Positions 12,101-24,300 of a DNA stretch of 64,000 nt are shown piece after piece. Position 1 is the stretch's first letter. Each line of letters begins with the position of its first letter. The notes below the pieces were generated by a model. It was not told the DNA's origin. It was given only the letters and a program-made list of their open reading frames with translations, and did no database searches. Both the position numbers and the translations under genes were made by a program. The DNA comes from Tubiluchus corallicola (Eukaryota > Priapulida > Priapulimorpha > Priapulimorphida > Tubiluchidae): contig JAQGDQ010000118.1 of NCBI GenBank assembly GCA_030141605.1, positions 62,001 through 126,000 on the forward strand. The letters run 5' to 3'.

Positions 12101-15059
12101 GAAATGCTTGAGAACTGTACAGGGCATTTCAGAAGTCACTACATGCTTTGCATTTTCTGTACTTCAAACAAAGCAATACGCTTGAAAATACGCACAGATA
12201 AACTAAATTATGGCAATTCTTTTAATCAAAGTAGATGAAAATCTGAGAGCTCTATACTGGAAGGCTTTTTTGGTAATGATTAATACATGTATTTAAGCTA
12301 AATGTTTGCATAACAATCTCTAATTCTTAACTGAAGCACATTAATGTGTATTGGTCTTTTTGCACAAATTTCTGCCTAATAATATTAGTTTTACAAAAAA
12401 TTGCACGTTTGTGTCAAGTTGCAAACTCGGTACATGTATGAAATGTCTCAGCAGTGTTTGGTCAGTGCTTAAAACAGCTGGGTGCCAAGCCACTGAGTGA
12501 TTTGTTATTTTTTTTATAGTTAATAGACAAAATCACCTTTCGACACGACATATTAACAACTCCGGTGTGTTTATAATGATATTATTATATTGATAATTGA
12601 TTTATTGACAGATTGATAATGTTCTGATGATAATGTCTTGCCTATTCCTTCTTCTGGCTGGAATGCTGACTCTCTGAATGATATTAATTTCAGTATTAAC
12701 AATGTATATGCTAAGCTTATTTAATTAACACCATTTAAGGCTACAGGGTCCGATGAAGTTCGCGGCTTTATTTTGGAATCCTGAAAAGCTGTGCTCTTTG
12801 GCTTACTCTCCCTCTTTTCCTTTTGTTGCGTAAGTCTCTTGATTCTGGAGTCTTCTCCTAATGCTGGCTTAACTGTAACGTTAATCCCATCCCTAAACAG
12901 TCAAATGCATGTCCTTCGTGTGATGATCTTTACCCCATATCTTTGTCATCTGTAGTTGTCAAATGCTTTGAATCCATATTTTAGGTCGAGATTCTAACCT
13001 TTCTTATTCAAACTGAACGAATATGTAAGTCCCAACATGGTTCTCTTCCTCTTCGTTCAGTCGTCTCTAATTTATTGTCTTGTTTAAATCAGTAGACTTG
13101 CTTCTTAAATAATCCTACTTTGCCTGGTATTGATGTGCTTTATCTTAGTTTCAAAAAGGCATTTGATTCTGTCCCCCACCAACATCTCTTACTTAAGATG
13201 GAATATTCTGGCATAAGAGGTAAGCTCAAGTGGTTCAGTTACTTTCTTACTCTTCATTTCCAACGTGTTGTTCTTAACGGTTTAACCACTGAATGGTGCC
13301 CTGTTATAAGTGGTATCCTTCAAGGAACCACGAGTGGCCCATACTGCTTCCTTATTTTTATAAATGATACTACTGATTGTATTTCCCCAGGGACTAGCAT
13401 CCCATTATTTGTTAATGATTTAAAGCCCCTTCATCCAAATCATACAACATGACTTGGATGAAATTTTAGACTGGTGCAGTAAATGGTTGATGACACTTAA
13501 ACCCAGTAAATGTGCTTTACTTAGAATACAGCCTAAATCTATTACACCTTACTTTCTAAATAATGCTCAAATAGCTGAAAAAAGTTGTATCAGAGACTTG
13601 GGAGTAATGATTTCTAATGACTTCAAATGGAATTCCCATGTGAATCATATCATTGCTCAAGCAAACTGTCGTATTGGCAGATTAACAGGTGTGTGATATC
13701 GAGAAATGCAACAGTTATTATTCTTCTCTGTAAAGCTGTTGTTCGACTCATTCAGGAATACGCGTCGGTTGTATGGTCACCCCGGTATGCTACTCTCAAG
13801 AATGCTCTCAAAAGAACTCAGGATAGATGTACTCGTCTTGCTATTGATTTGGATCCCGCTTCAATGTCTACTCTTGAGCAAAAGCGTGAGACCTTGTAAA
13901 CTGCTTCAAAATAATTAGTGGAAATACTGTTCTGACTGATGTACATATAGATAGTTACCATCTAGTCCTTATTTCTTTGGATAAGGTTGATTCCTGCGAG
14001 AGCTTGCCAAGATTGAAAATTTAAAGAATAGATATCAAAGTGAATAGTGTCTTTTGAGACACCCAGGTCTCTATATGTTCTTGGTAAGTCCAAGTACCAT
14101 TTAAAAATCCCACAATTAAAAACCAGGAAAAAACACGACGCTTCAAACACTGCATGTCGTTTATCTTCAGGTGACAGAAAAAGAAGGAAATATGTTGTTT
14201 AGAATGTTTTCTACTGATGATAAAGACATATTGTTAAAATCGTTCATAGTTTACCTAAGACCTGTTGTAGAGTATCACTCGCCAGTCTGGAATCCAGCTT
14301 TATTGGGTAATGATGACCGTATAGAAAGTGTGCAGCGATACTTTACTGGCGCCTGTTTATAGACGTAATTTAACGTATATGACATATCCTAAGCGTCTGG
14401 AGATTCTACATCTAGAGTCTTTAGAGGAGAGATACATTCACAAAGATTTAGCTTTATGCTACCAAATTATTCATAGAGAAGTTGATGTTGACTTTGACAA
14501 ATTTTTTACCCGTGTATATTGTAATAGAACAAGGCAAAATCATTTTCTGAAGCTTTTCGTGCGTCGAGCAGCTAAAGTATCATTTGGTCAATTTTTCTCA
14601 AATGGAGTGCCGATTTGCAACTCACTGCCTGCATATGTTGATGCGCACCCTTCGTAACAGCTCAAAATAGTAAGTTATTTAAAAGCCGCTTATATAAAGT
14701 TAACTTGCATAAATTCCTTGTACACAATAGACACATATAAGCAGTTAATCTCTTTGTCTTTACCACACTCTTGTAAACATTTTATTCGTATGTTTTTTTG
14801 ACAACGTGTTTTATATTATACTGTTTTTATTGTAGACTGTATTTTAATAGTAATTGCCTATTGGGTGTGAATAAAATAAATATTATGAGTTTTCAAATTA
14901 ACAGAAACATTTTTGCAACCTAATTAGTTATCTTCACTAGCACTTTTCGCCCACAGCAATAACTGACCTAGAATCAAAAGCGTTACAGGTTTGAAAATCG
15001 TCGGAATCGTCTGTATTATCTGAACTTTCACCATAATCAGCAACCAAGGAAGCCGCCAT
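9112..15059 (-). CDS. Small CCCH zinc-finger protein, complete, three exons
   Basis: Exons 15059-14968, 10973-10844 and 9636-9112 join in phase (92+130+525 nt) to give 248 residues. The ATG at 15059 has an in-frame TAA two codons upstream. The acidic start MAASLVADYGESSDNTDDSD resembles 'LVADY/SD' N-termini of some RNA-associated proteins. A conserved-looking block (LLPSFDDVV..SSVFVNPYKAAEEAK..LEKHV) precedes one CCCH finger, CLKFKKGKCRFGKACKFSH, with spacing C-x8-C-x5-C-x3-H, followed by a basic tail (KKQKKRPG). CCCH fingers usually bind RNA; nuclear RNA processing is inference. I do not recognise the orthologue by name. It shares a divergent promoter with the GTPase gene. Introns carry a dead LINE, a MITE and a pogo-like element. 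Confidence 0.82.
9695..9780. repeat. Trinucleotide microsatellite
   Basis: A run of GCT/ACT/ATT triplets (TTGTTGCTGCTGCTACTAGTCC, then CTA units, then ATT units) in the second intron of the CCCH gene. The pogo-like element begins right at its end, inserted at a TA. (Motif described in pieces.). Confidence 0.7.
9781..10702. mobile_element. pogo/Tc1-like DNA transposon, 922 bp, non-autonomous
   Basis: The left end is CAGTAGTCGCCGCTTAATAG and the right end, reverse-complemented, is CAGTAGGCACTGCTTAATAG. TA flanks both sides (9779-9780 and 10703-10704), as for Tc1/mariner/pogo elements. The subterminal regions also repeat TTAATAGACTC / TTAATTGACTC in tandem. I saw no DDE transposase; the open frame at 10139-10363 (-) has no recognisable domain. 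It is inside a CCCH-gene intron. A related right end occurs at about 48975-49047. Confidence 0.75.
11165..11224. repeat. 30-bp tandem duplication
   Basis: Two adjacent 30-bp units beginning CTACAGAAATTTTTCTTGAT and CTACAAAAATTTTTGTTGAT differ at a few positions. The repeat lies in the first intron of the CCCH gene and has no visible function. Confidence 0.6.
11615..11979. repeat. 360-bp interspersed repeat, copy 2 (MITE-like)
   Basis: Second copy of the family at 3217-3575, same orientation, inside an intron of the CCCH gene. It starts TAGGCTTCTTGACGGTTCC and ends AAAAGGCTTA. It keeps the shared core (AACAGCTAG, CCTTACCTAGTTCATC, AGTTAAGACGCATTGCTGTGG) with small insertions and substitutions. 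No open frame of interest. Confidence 0.7.
12710..14870 (+). mobile_element. Degenerate non-LTR retrotransposon sequence, one or two copies
   Basis: From about 12725 the plus strand encodes broken reverse transcriptase: KATGSDEVRGFILE, then 13120-13450 with SFKKAFDSVPHQHLLLKM and SGILQGTTSGP. There the catalytic YADD position reads FVND. Then come 13454-13696 (ILDWCSKWLMTLKPSKCALL, DLGVMISNDFKWNSHV) and 13706-13899. A second C-terminal part at 14171-14657 (FIVYLRPVVEYHSPVWNPAL, RLEILHLESLEERY) is out of frame. It is followed by SKLFKSRLYKVNLHKFL after another frameshift. The end near 14870 is A-rich (AATAAAATAAATATTATG). The break at about 13920-14165 suggests two copies or an insertion. Inactive. 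It lies in the first CCCH-gene intron, antisense to that gene. Confidence 0.78.
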
Positions 15060-15347
15060 GATTTAAGTAATGTGAGCCAAAAGGGGCTAACCTGACTCTT
15101 TTCACTTACTACGTGGTGACTGATTCTCATTTGTTTGCAAAACCTTGGCATATTACCGGAAACCGATTCGTCATCTTCTTAACTGCGCGATACTTATTGA
15201 TTGCTTTCCGATTCGAAATTCTTGCTATGACATTTAGCTGATGGTTAATGCTGATCAGAGTTCATTCATCCCTGTCGGTCGCGACGTTGGCTTTGCCATT
15301 TTCGCGCGGCGACTGCTTGGCGTGGATGGTGAAGAAGGCAGAACAGG
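15060..15347. promoter_or_regulatory. Divergent promoter between CCCH gene and GTPase gene
   Basis: The two start codons are only 288 bp apart and face outward. The interval is visibly richer in G+C and CG steps than its surroundings (for example GCGCG, TCGGTCGCGACGTTGG, TTTTCGCGCGGCGAC). No TATA box stands out on either side. A shared, CpG-containing bidirectional promoter is the simplest reading; co-expression is inference. Confidence 0.65.
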
Positions 15348-15358
15348 ATGTCTGGTAA
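15326..15358 (+). promoter_or_regulatory. Short upstream ORF overlapping the GTPase start
   Basis: ATG at 15326 opens a 10-codon frame that ends with TAA at 15356-15358, so it overlaps the main ATG at 15348 in another frame. The main ATG has A at -3 (better context) while the upstream ATG has T at -3 and G at +4. If the mRNA begins upstream of 15326, leaky scanning would be needed for GTPase synthesis. Confidence 0.45.
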
Positions 15359-18300
15359 GCTGAAGCAGAGACTGGGTGCAAATTCTGTGGAAAACATTGG
15401 TCTTTCCGTAAACGAACGCATTCTCAAAGAGTGCTACCTTCTTTATACAGATGAAACTAAAGGTAAGTTAGTTAACCTAAAGAAAACGTTTAGCTCTTGC
15501 ACTAAACACACTAAGCCTCGATAGTTCATTTCACTTATCACAAAATTACGCGTTGCTAGGTATCCCGGGAAATCTGGCGGCCCACTGGAAGTTGGGTAAA
15601 CGGTGGAATAGAGTTCATGCGTTGCATGAGTAAATTATATAATTATTATTAGGTACAGTGGTTCTGTGTATGCTTCCATATTGTGATATTAATAATATAC
15701 TAGTAATAGCCTTTCAGTGCAAATGAAATGAAAACTGAAAAATTAAAAGGTATCACAGCTGTCTGTAATGCACATTGGATCTGGTATCTCGTTTTGAATC
15801 ATTCGATTTTCACACTTCATGATATCTGTCGTCGTAGTAAGTCTCTTGCATACTGGGTTAAAATAAGTGCAACTGGTGGACATGAACTAATTTGGATTTT
15901 CCGATGTTATATTTCTGCAAAAAACCTAACTTGAATAAAATGAAGCTCTGATAAAAAAATTGGACATAACAGTAATGGAAACTGATGCAGAAACCTTTGA
16001 ACCTAAAAATAATGCCAAAAAATTATTCTAGTTATTAAGCCTTATGTCCTATGAGCCAACATCAGAAACATCCAAACAGTTTTTACGAACTCAATCATAC
16101 CAAGCAATTGTCATCCCCATTCTTGTGTATTGTCACATCTATGACCATCATTTCCAATGACATTGTATCACTTCTTCCAATAGCAACATCTATTAATTCT
16201 TTATACTAGCTGGCTCTCAGATGTATAAATTATTTTTCCATTTGAAAGTCAATCTTGTAAAGACATTGCAACATGGTTTTTTGTGTAGTATATTAACATG
16301 TATAAAATGTATTAGCATATATAACATGTATAATATATTAATATGATATATTAATTTTTGTCACAGACTCACCATATATTGCAGTTAGCATTAAATTTAA
16401 AATCTTTTGTTTACATTGTAAGTTAACATTTTCTGGTTATAATGCATTTCTCGACTGTTAAAAGCTATAAATTATAAAATGAAGAAATGATAAAGTCAAT
16501 AGCTTTACAGCTTTATAGAGAGAAGTTCAGGATGTCATGAAACACTAAGGTTTTGAATAGTGAATTTGTCAAACAAAATGCACTAGTGAATTAAAATGTA
16601 AAATTCCTATCCAAATTTAATGTTCTAGCTTCTCATTGTTCAGTTACATAAATTAATGTGCATTACACGTCTAGTCATGAGTCATACATAATAATAAATT
16701 TCACAGTTAGATCTCAAACGTGGTCTCACGTGTTAAACTATCTTCTACTGTTACTAAGTGATCATCATCAAGCCACGAGCCTCCTCTAATGTAGGGCATT
16801 ACATAATGTTGAAAAACTTTCTACTGTTGGCAATATTGAGTCATTCGTAATAGGGATAATAACATTACATCACAAAATTATAGCTGTGTGGAATCCTGTT
16901 ATATACGCAGAAAATAAAAAATAATTCAAAATATACATGTAACATAAGTAACAAAATTAAAAATGGACACCACTTTTAAATAGCGTGGAACCACTTTTGC
17001 GAATACAAAAGTGCATTCATTAGGTCCCCTGACTTTCCAAGGGGGGTCCTTGTATCGAACAAACTGTGGTCTTATAAAGGCATGTTTTGTCCCTCAAAAT
17101 GTCATATGTAGATTTATTAGGCATTGAGTGACAATTTTTGGACGATTGCTGTATCCCAGGATTGTGGGTGTAGTGGGAGAATCAGCTCATTGCAAGGCAT
17201 ATAGTTGATATAGGTGATTGCAGCTGTCACGTATTGGCAAACTTAGCTGTGACAAAAATATTTAGGCCTTCCCTGACCCCAATTCAGGGAGGACCCGGGA
17301 TTTGAACAGTTACAACTGTGGTGTTGTATGAAATTTGGACTTGAAAACTCTGACCAAGAGACACTGCTGGAAAGTTAGGGCTTTTTGCATGCATATGTTT
17401 CCTAATTTTGTAAACCAAATTTGGCTAACGAGAAGGATCTTGCGTCATACGTCAAGATTCTCAAGGTTTCAAATATGAGAGTCAGGAGACCTGCCACAAC
17501 AGTATCATTGATACTTTCATAGATAAAACAAATCTTTAATACTTAACGTTTCGAACATATTTTTCAGCTTTCTCTGGAGCCTAGTAATAAAATTTAAGAT
17601 ATTTTTATAATGACTTACCTAAATACTAAGTCTTTGCTTGCCATTTGTAGTTTTGGAAATTTTGTAGCACTTAAGCCAATGTTTATTAAGACCTTAGTCA
17701 GATCAAAACTGCGGCTTAAGCCAATGTTTATTAAGACCTTAATCAGATCGAAACCGCGGCTGGAAAGGGCCTACAGTTTTAAAAGGGTCATACTCCCATT
17801 GCTAGAAGCTTGCCATATTACCTTTTTTCTAGTTATAAATTATTCGAGCTCCTTATAGGTACTGTCTGTTACTTGTAAGCACATCATAGGTCAATAAGTC
17901 TATATTTTAGTGCTTATTAGAATAATACTTAATGAAGAAAACATTTCCCATTTGGCCAGGACCAGTGTCCAGCTCACCATAGTCCCTGGCCTAACATAAG
18001 AAATGTTGAATAACTATTTGCATATATAATTATATAGAGTAAATCTCTTCAACCCATTCACATAAACCTAGCTCCATGGTTTGTCCAGTAACTCCATTTG
18101 AATGTTTGGTAAATATTGTGTCCATAACTTAATGGCATTTTTTACTTTGTGTTCAAAGGATTGATTGGCATTGCTGAAAGTCTTGGTCTGAAATTACTGG
18201 CTCCAAGAAAGAAGATAAATGTGATGTTGCTAGGCAACCACTCTGCTGGAAAGAGCAGCTTCATCAATTGGTAAGACTCATAATTACAATGATTTTTGAT

Positions 18301-21300
18301 AAAAGTTTATCATTCCTGTCCATCCCTATGTAGCAGTTTATTTAATTGTACTTGTAAGTATTTTTCACAAATAACATAAATGTCTATTGCGGTGATTGAG
18401 AGATTACATCACTATTTTTATATCACCCCCAAAGCCATTTATTTTACTTGTCTTAAATTAAGAGGCACCAATATGTTTGTTAAAATAAGTTTATTTTATT
18501 ACAGTATTTTTGTGAGTATATATACCTATTATATTTCTACTTGAGAACAATAAAGCAAAGTGTATTGTTACCAAAGTTACATTAATCCTTTCAGTCCCAA
18601 ATTATTTTTTTAATAAGAAAAATTTTTTTGGCTTGGTACTTTTATTCAGTATGTCCATCTTGTTTGCACATAATATTTTTTTTCTACCTGTGCCTGCGTG
18701 CTAAATATAGCCTGTATCCCACGGGATACATTGGGATTGAATGGAAGCATAAAATGTGCTTCATTTTGCAACTGCTGATATTTTTTAAAGTATTTAAGAC
18801 ATTTAGTATGCATGCTATGCTGATCTGTAAAAAGTCGTCTCTAAGGTACTGTACCTTGAGCAGTTTTTTATGCTATGTAGATTTTCTAGTTTGCCATTTT
18901 ATCACCATTTTTAGTCTATTGTTATTGGCTTAAATCAAAATAACTATTAACAGATCAAATAACTGTCAGTTTTAAAATTTTATTAATTTTAAAGGCAGAA
19001 AATATTCTCGTATCCCACGGGATACAACGGGTATGAAAGGGTTAAGTAAAACTAAATGTATGCTTTCTCCATTTTACTTAAAGCTCAGTTAAGGTCTGAT
19101 ATGATCTGTTGACAAAATGTGCGAATTGCATTCCCATTTTAGTTAGTAAATCACTAATCACTAGTAGTAAACTAATGCCTCAGTGTTGAACTCGTATTCT
19201 TCTATCTCTAGTGAACTAACCAGCTTTTTGTCTGTTGCAGTTGGGTTACCTATAAATTAATTTTTTGTAGGTCTAAATATTTTTTTCTGACTGAAGAAAC
19301 CCTGACACTAAGTTGTGGAATTACCAGTATTAGGCATTTTGTTATTTTTACAAATAATGTTACAAGTAATACGACCAATTTTTCAAAGAATATTTTATTG
19401 CACCAGGTATGGTATTTTCAAACACACACATCATAAAGCTACATAAGTTAGTCTAAAATAATTTAACGAGTATACATTAAAAGACAATGGCTAACTGTAA
19501 TTGGCAAGAATAGCATGCCTTAAATTAAATAGCTGCATGCCCTCTACCAGCTTTTGAGTTACAAAGCTTACATATACAGGTTTTGGATAAAAGCACTGGT
19601 TGGAGCAGATTTATGGTGGAATCCATGACATACATGTCTCTAAGAATGCAGTTAGAGAAATTTCCAAATTTCTTAAATGTAGAGCTAACAAAATCTAAAC
19701 TACTGTTAGTGGCGATGACATTTTTGCTGGTTCTCTGTGTTTAATTTCTTAATTTGCAATCATTTAATTGTCAACTATAAAATTACACAGAAAAGGCAAG
19801 GTGATGCCACGTTCAACATTATCTACACCTGCCCAGAGAGTGCTTTACGAATACTGCAAACAGCAGAATGAAAGCAAATCGCCTGGCTGACTTTTACATA
19901 TATAATCAACATTGACTAAACGCTAGTAAACTAAGCAGACCATGGTCGTTGAGTTACTTGTAAATTTGTGTTCAGCTCCGTAGCAGCTGCTGCCATAATC
20001 CATGCATTAATGAGGATTAGTTATGTTTTATTTAAGATTTACCTGAGTACATGCCATCAGAGAGCCATTGCAATGGCAATGTTTGGTGAACTATATGCCT
20101 CATGGATTATAACTGTATAATGCACGGTTTTATGCACTAATTGTATTTTATGCTATATGGATGAGAAGTTTGAAATAGTCTATCTGTCTATCTATCCATC
20201 TATCTACAAATAGTTATGCAGTCGATTTATTATCAGTTTATTAATTCGTTCTTTTATTGTTATGGTCATGAGGATTGGGTGCCAAGTAAAACGGCCTTTC
20301 ATAAAAGTAAATAAGTTGGTCTATAATAAACAGTTGGTTACATAAATGTTTTACAAATTTTAGTATCTTTGTATTACCAGTGCCAATCATTAGAAATGAC
20401 TTATATTTACATAATTTATATAGAATAAGAAATTATTTATTTTAAATTAAGATTTCTTGGCGTTACAGTCTAAAAAAATGCAAACCATGTACATCCTTTT
20501 TTGCTTCCCACCTCCTCTCTCTCCCTCCCCCCACACACTCACTCATTTTCTCACTTTGTCCTCGTTCATGCTTGATAAATCCGTAAATTGTGTTTAGTTT
20601 AGTTAACTTTTTCTCCGTTTCATGTCCAGAGCACAGTTTCAAATAAGTGGCATCATCAGGTGATGCCTCATTTCCGAAATCTGTAATTCCTGTATTCCAT
20701 GCACTGCAAGTGTAAATCTCACATAATGTTCATTTGTGTCATTGACTTTCTACCGAATTGCTGAGCTTATGATTAAGTGTTGGATAATGTAGTACGCGGC
20801 TAGGGTTATTTGCATTGGCTGTCGTGTCTCTGAAGTATTGGCGAAGCCATAATATCAGCTGCTGTATCAGTAATGGAATACAAATGAACGAAGTGAGACA
20901 AGTTCGTTGTCTAAAACGGTTGCACTTTTAAAGGGCTGTAAAGCGCGTAAAGGTTCTCTTAGCAGAATTGAATTTGTCGACTCACAGAAGCCAGCATATG
21001 GCAAGATGTGAAACAACTTAACCCACATTTAAAGTGAACGTCTCGGTAGATTTGGTATGCACCCATATTTAAAGTTGTAAGCATCTCATAGAAAACGAAT
21101 TGGACACCGTGCGAAGAAGAGATGGTAGAGCTACTACATTGGTAGAATGTAGTGCGGTAAAATATGAAGTGGTTATAATGTTTAGACAACAAATGTAGGG
21201 AAGATTGACAAGCGTCTGCAATAAATAATGTTAACCTTTTCCATCTGTAACACACTTGTTATGTATGTGATTTATAGTACAGACTTATTCATTAATTAAC

Positions 21301-24300
21301 ACTGATTTCATAACACGTATTAATTCTTAATGAGAAGAATAGTGACAATGAATAAAAAATTGCAAAATTAAAGAAATTTGCAGGAACAAACTTCTTGCAA
21401 TGAAAAAGCTAGAAATGGCACAACTACAACTGCAGTTATTCTACATGTGAACAAAAAAGAACAATACAGAAAAAGGTCGCAAGGGATTACTAGCCACAGT
21501 AACACAAGAAAGTGAAACTAATGAAATATTGAACAGGAACCGTGGCTTTTATACAGGAAAGGTTGTCAAACATGTGCATAAGTCACAGTTCCTGTTAGAG
21601 ATTTCAGTAGTTTCTTTTGTGATTCACTTTGTTATGTGACTGTGGTTAGTAATTTTATTCTTCTGTGTTTCTGCCTTGTGTTTCATCAGAATGTGCTTCT
21701 GTGTTTTTTTCTAAGTGCTTGCATCATGTTAGCATGATTTCATTTTATATGAGTGAAAGCTAAAAACAAAAACTGCACAGAAAATTAATTCTGTAGCTCT
21801 AGCAATTCTTCGTGATTTTTTTTGCTTATTTCTCCTTTTTTGCTCGCCCAAAGAAGAATTACAATGTAGTCGGAAACATTGTGCCAATATTCTTTCTTTT
21901 CCTTATTTTTTAAATTGTGGGATTTTTTATTCTTGTGATTTTTATGCTTTTGGATAAAACTCCATGCCAGCACAGATGGCAGTGATGAGCAAAAGCCCAT
22001 AATAGGCAAATGGTTGCATGGCAGATGACAGATTAATAATGCTGATGAGCATTTTATTAAGGCTTGTTTTCAATATTTCTTGTATGCTGCAGATTAAACT
22101 AGTTAATAGATACCGAATTGCTACTGAATGTGAACTTGTCAAATTGGTAGTGATCAGTAAAATTCAATGAGAGTAACACTGGGGCTAGGTTATTAGCATT
22201 CAAACTGATTACCATCGAATACCATTATAAACTCCAATGTATACTTTGTGAAAGTGTGTACGTTTTTATCATTCAAATTTTAAAACCAAAATAGTATGTG
22301 GATAAATGTCAGGCGCCTGTCAACTTAGCCCCATACTAATTTGGTGTCTTCGACCTCAGTACCAACAGGACACACAACGTCAGCACCTACAGCAAGACGT
22401 ATCAGTGACTCAAAGTTGCACTTTTATCCACGTTGTTTGCTTGTGCTCTTCATTGCCAAAGCAGTTTCTATTGGGTTCGCCAGGGATCCATAAACATTGG
22501 AAGTAAAAGCTTCTACTATACCTACTACAAAACCCCATGCGGGAAAAGGCTGTCTGTCCTTCATTGTTACCAATTCAACGTCTAATGTTACGTGTTGCTG
22601 ACGAACATGTGGCTGACATCAATACCCCGTGGGTGGTGTCGACCCCTCTCACATTGTCCAAGCTTTGCAGGAAAAAACTTTCTTCGCGTGGTATCAGTTG
22701 ATCCAGCCGTGGTCCATTGCTGCTTTGGAAAAGTCCGCTTGTAGTTTCTCAAGTTACCGTTAATTGTTCCTATCTTCGGATGTACTGGACAGGCCTGGTA
22801 GTATGTGTGTATATTTGCAGTATACAGTCTACGTACTGTGATTTATTGAGATATAAATGGACAGTTTAATAGATTATTAAGTTGGGAAAATTCATAAAAC
22901 AGAGGTGTAAATAGTTGTTGTCGAACCAGCCATTTATTACTTCTGGGCAGCTTTCGTTTACTATTCAGTCATTTGTTACTCAGTAATTATTGTTTCATTT
23001 ACAGACATAATTATTCATGATGATACAGTTAGTTAATAAGCATTTATATACATACAGTGTATAAACATTAAAATTGTGTATTTATAGAATTATTAACTTT
23101 AGTAATCTATTTATGCCATATTCTTTTCTGTTATTGTATGATCATTGGATTTGTTTTCATTATTTTTTACCTGATTTATTTTTAGTTTAATGATATACAG
23201 TTTTGACATTGTTTTCATTCTTTTTCTTCTTTTTTCCATTGGATTGTGTTTCTTGATTTAAATTCAAATTTTTGTTTTGCTTGTTTTTTTTATTTCATGT
23301 TTATTCATTGTTCGCCATTTTTATTTTCAAATTGATGATTTTATTTAACTCATTATTTGTTTATATCTACTTGACAGGTAACTTAATTTTCTTTAATTTT
23401 GGTTGGCCTGGTGACCGTTGGTCTTTTCGCCAGGACGTCTCTTTTCGTTTTTATTATATTTTTTGCTTTTGCTTATCTTTGTTCTTTAAAAATTTTGAAA
23501 CAAATTATTTACTTACTTTCTTTACTTACTTAATGTAAAGATGATAACGCAAGCTAAATGAACCTAGTAATGCTAAAATTTTCATCAGTTGAACCTTGTC
23601 AATCAGAAGGCTTAAAAGAGGAAATTTTCTTCATTTTATTAGTTGCGTGGCTAACATTTGTTGCTGATATGCGACTGTGTGATATACGTGTATACTAGCA
23701 CTGCCTGATGTCTTAGCTAACGTAAGCAAGGGCGTAAGAAATACGTGATGACGGTCAGTCAGTTTCCTGCCTGCCCTGTTAAACCTAAGACTATTTCCTT
23801 CTCGTAAACAACTTTTATTCAAACTTTTACTGAAGCTTTTGAGAACATCCAAAAATCTTCCTGGAAATTTTGACGCCATCGGCTACAGTACAGTACAGTA
23901 TATTTAATGTTATATTGAGTACTGTTCGGTAAGGAAATCATACGTTATTCTGCTAACTGTTACGATTAGAAAAATAGCGGTATGTGTTATTGCTTATATA
24001 ATGTAACTTGTAATTAATAATCTTGAAGCATTTTGACACAAGTGAACTTTTGCTTTCTTTAAAATTTCGTGTTTCTTGGTCAGTACTGGCCAAACTTTCT
24101 GAGAATCTAAACCTTGCTAATATAGGTGTCCTTCTTATCTTGGTGTCCGATGTTTACAAAACTGTTTAATAACAATTTACGACACTATTTTATTGCTACT
24201 GTTACCACTGGCCCGTCAACCCTGGCCAGGTTTGGGCAACACATGTTCCACACGTGTTTGACCAATGCTCATGGATCTCTCGTCACCAGATGACTTAATT

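Noticed and set aside
18628-18933. 101-residue hydrophobic frame in GTPase intron 2
   Set aside because: It lies inside the piggyBac-type MITE and is T-rich; it is not a transposase.
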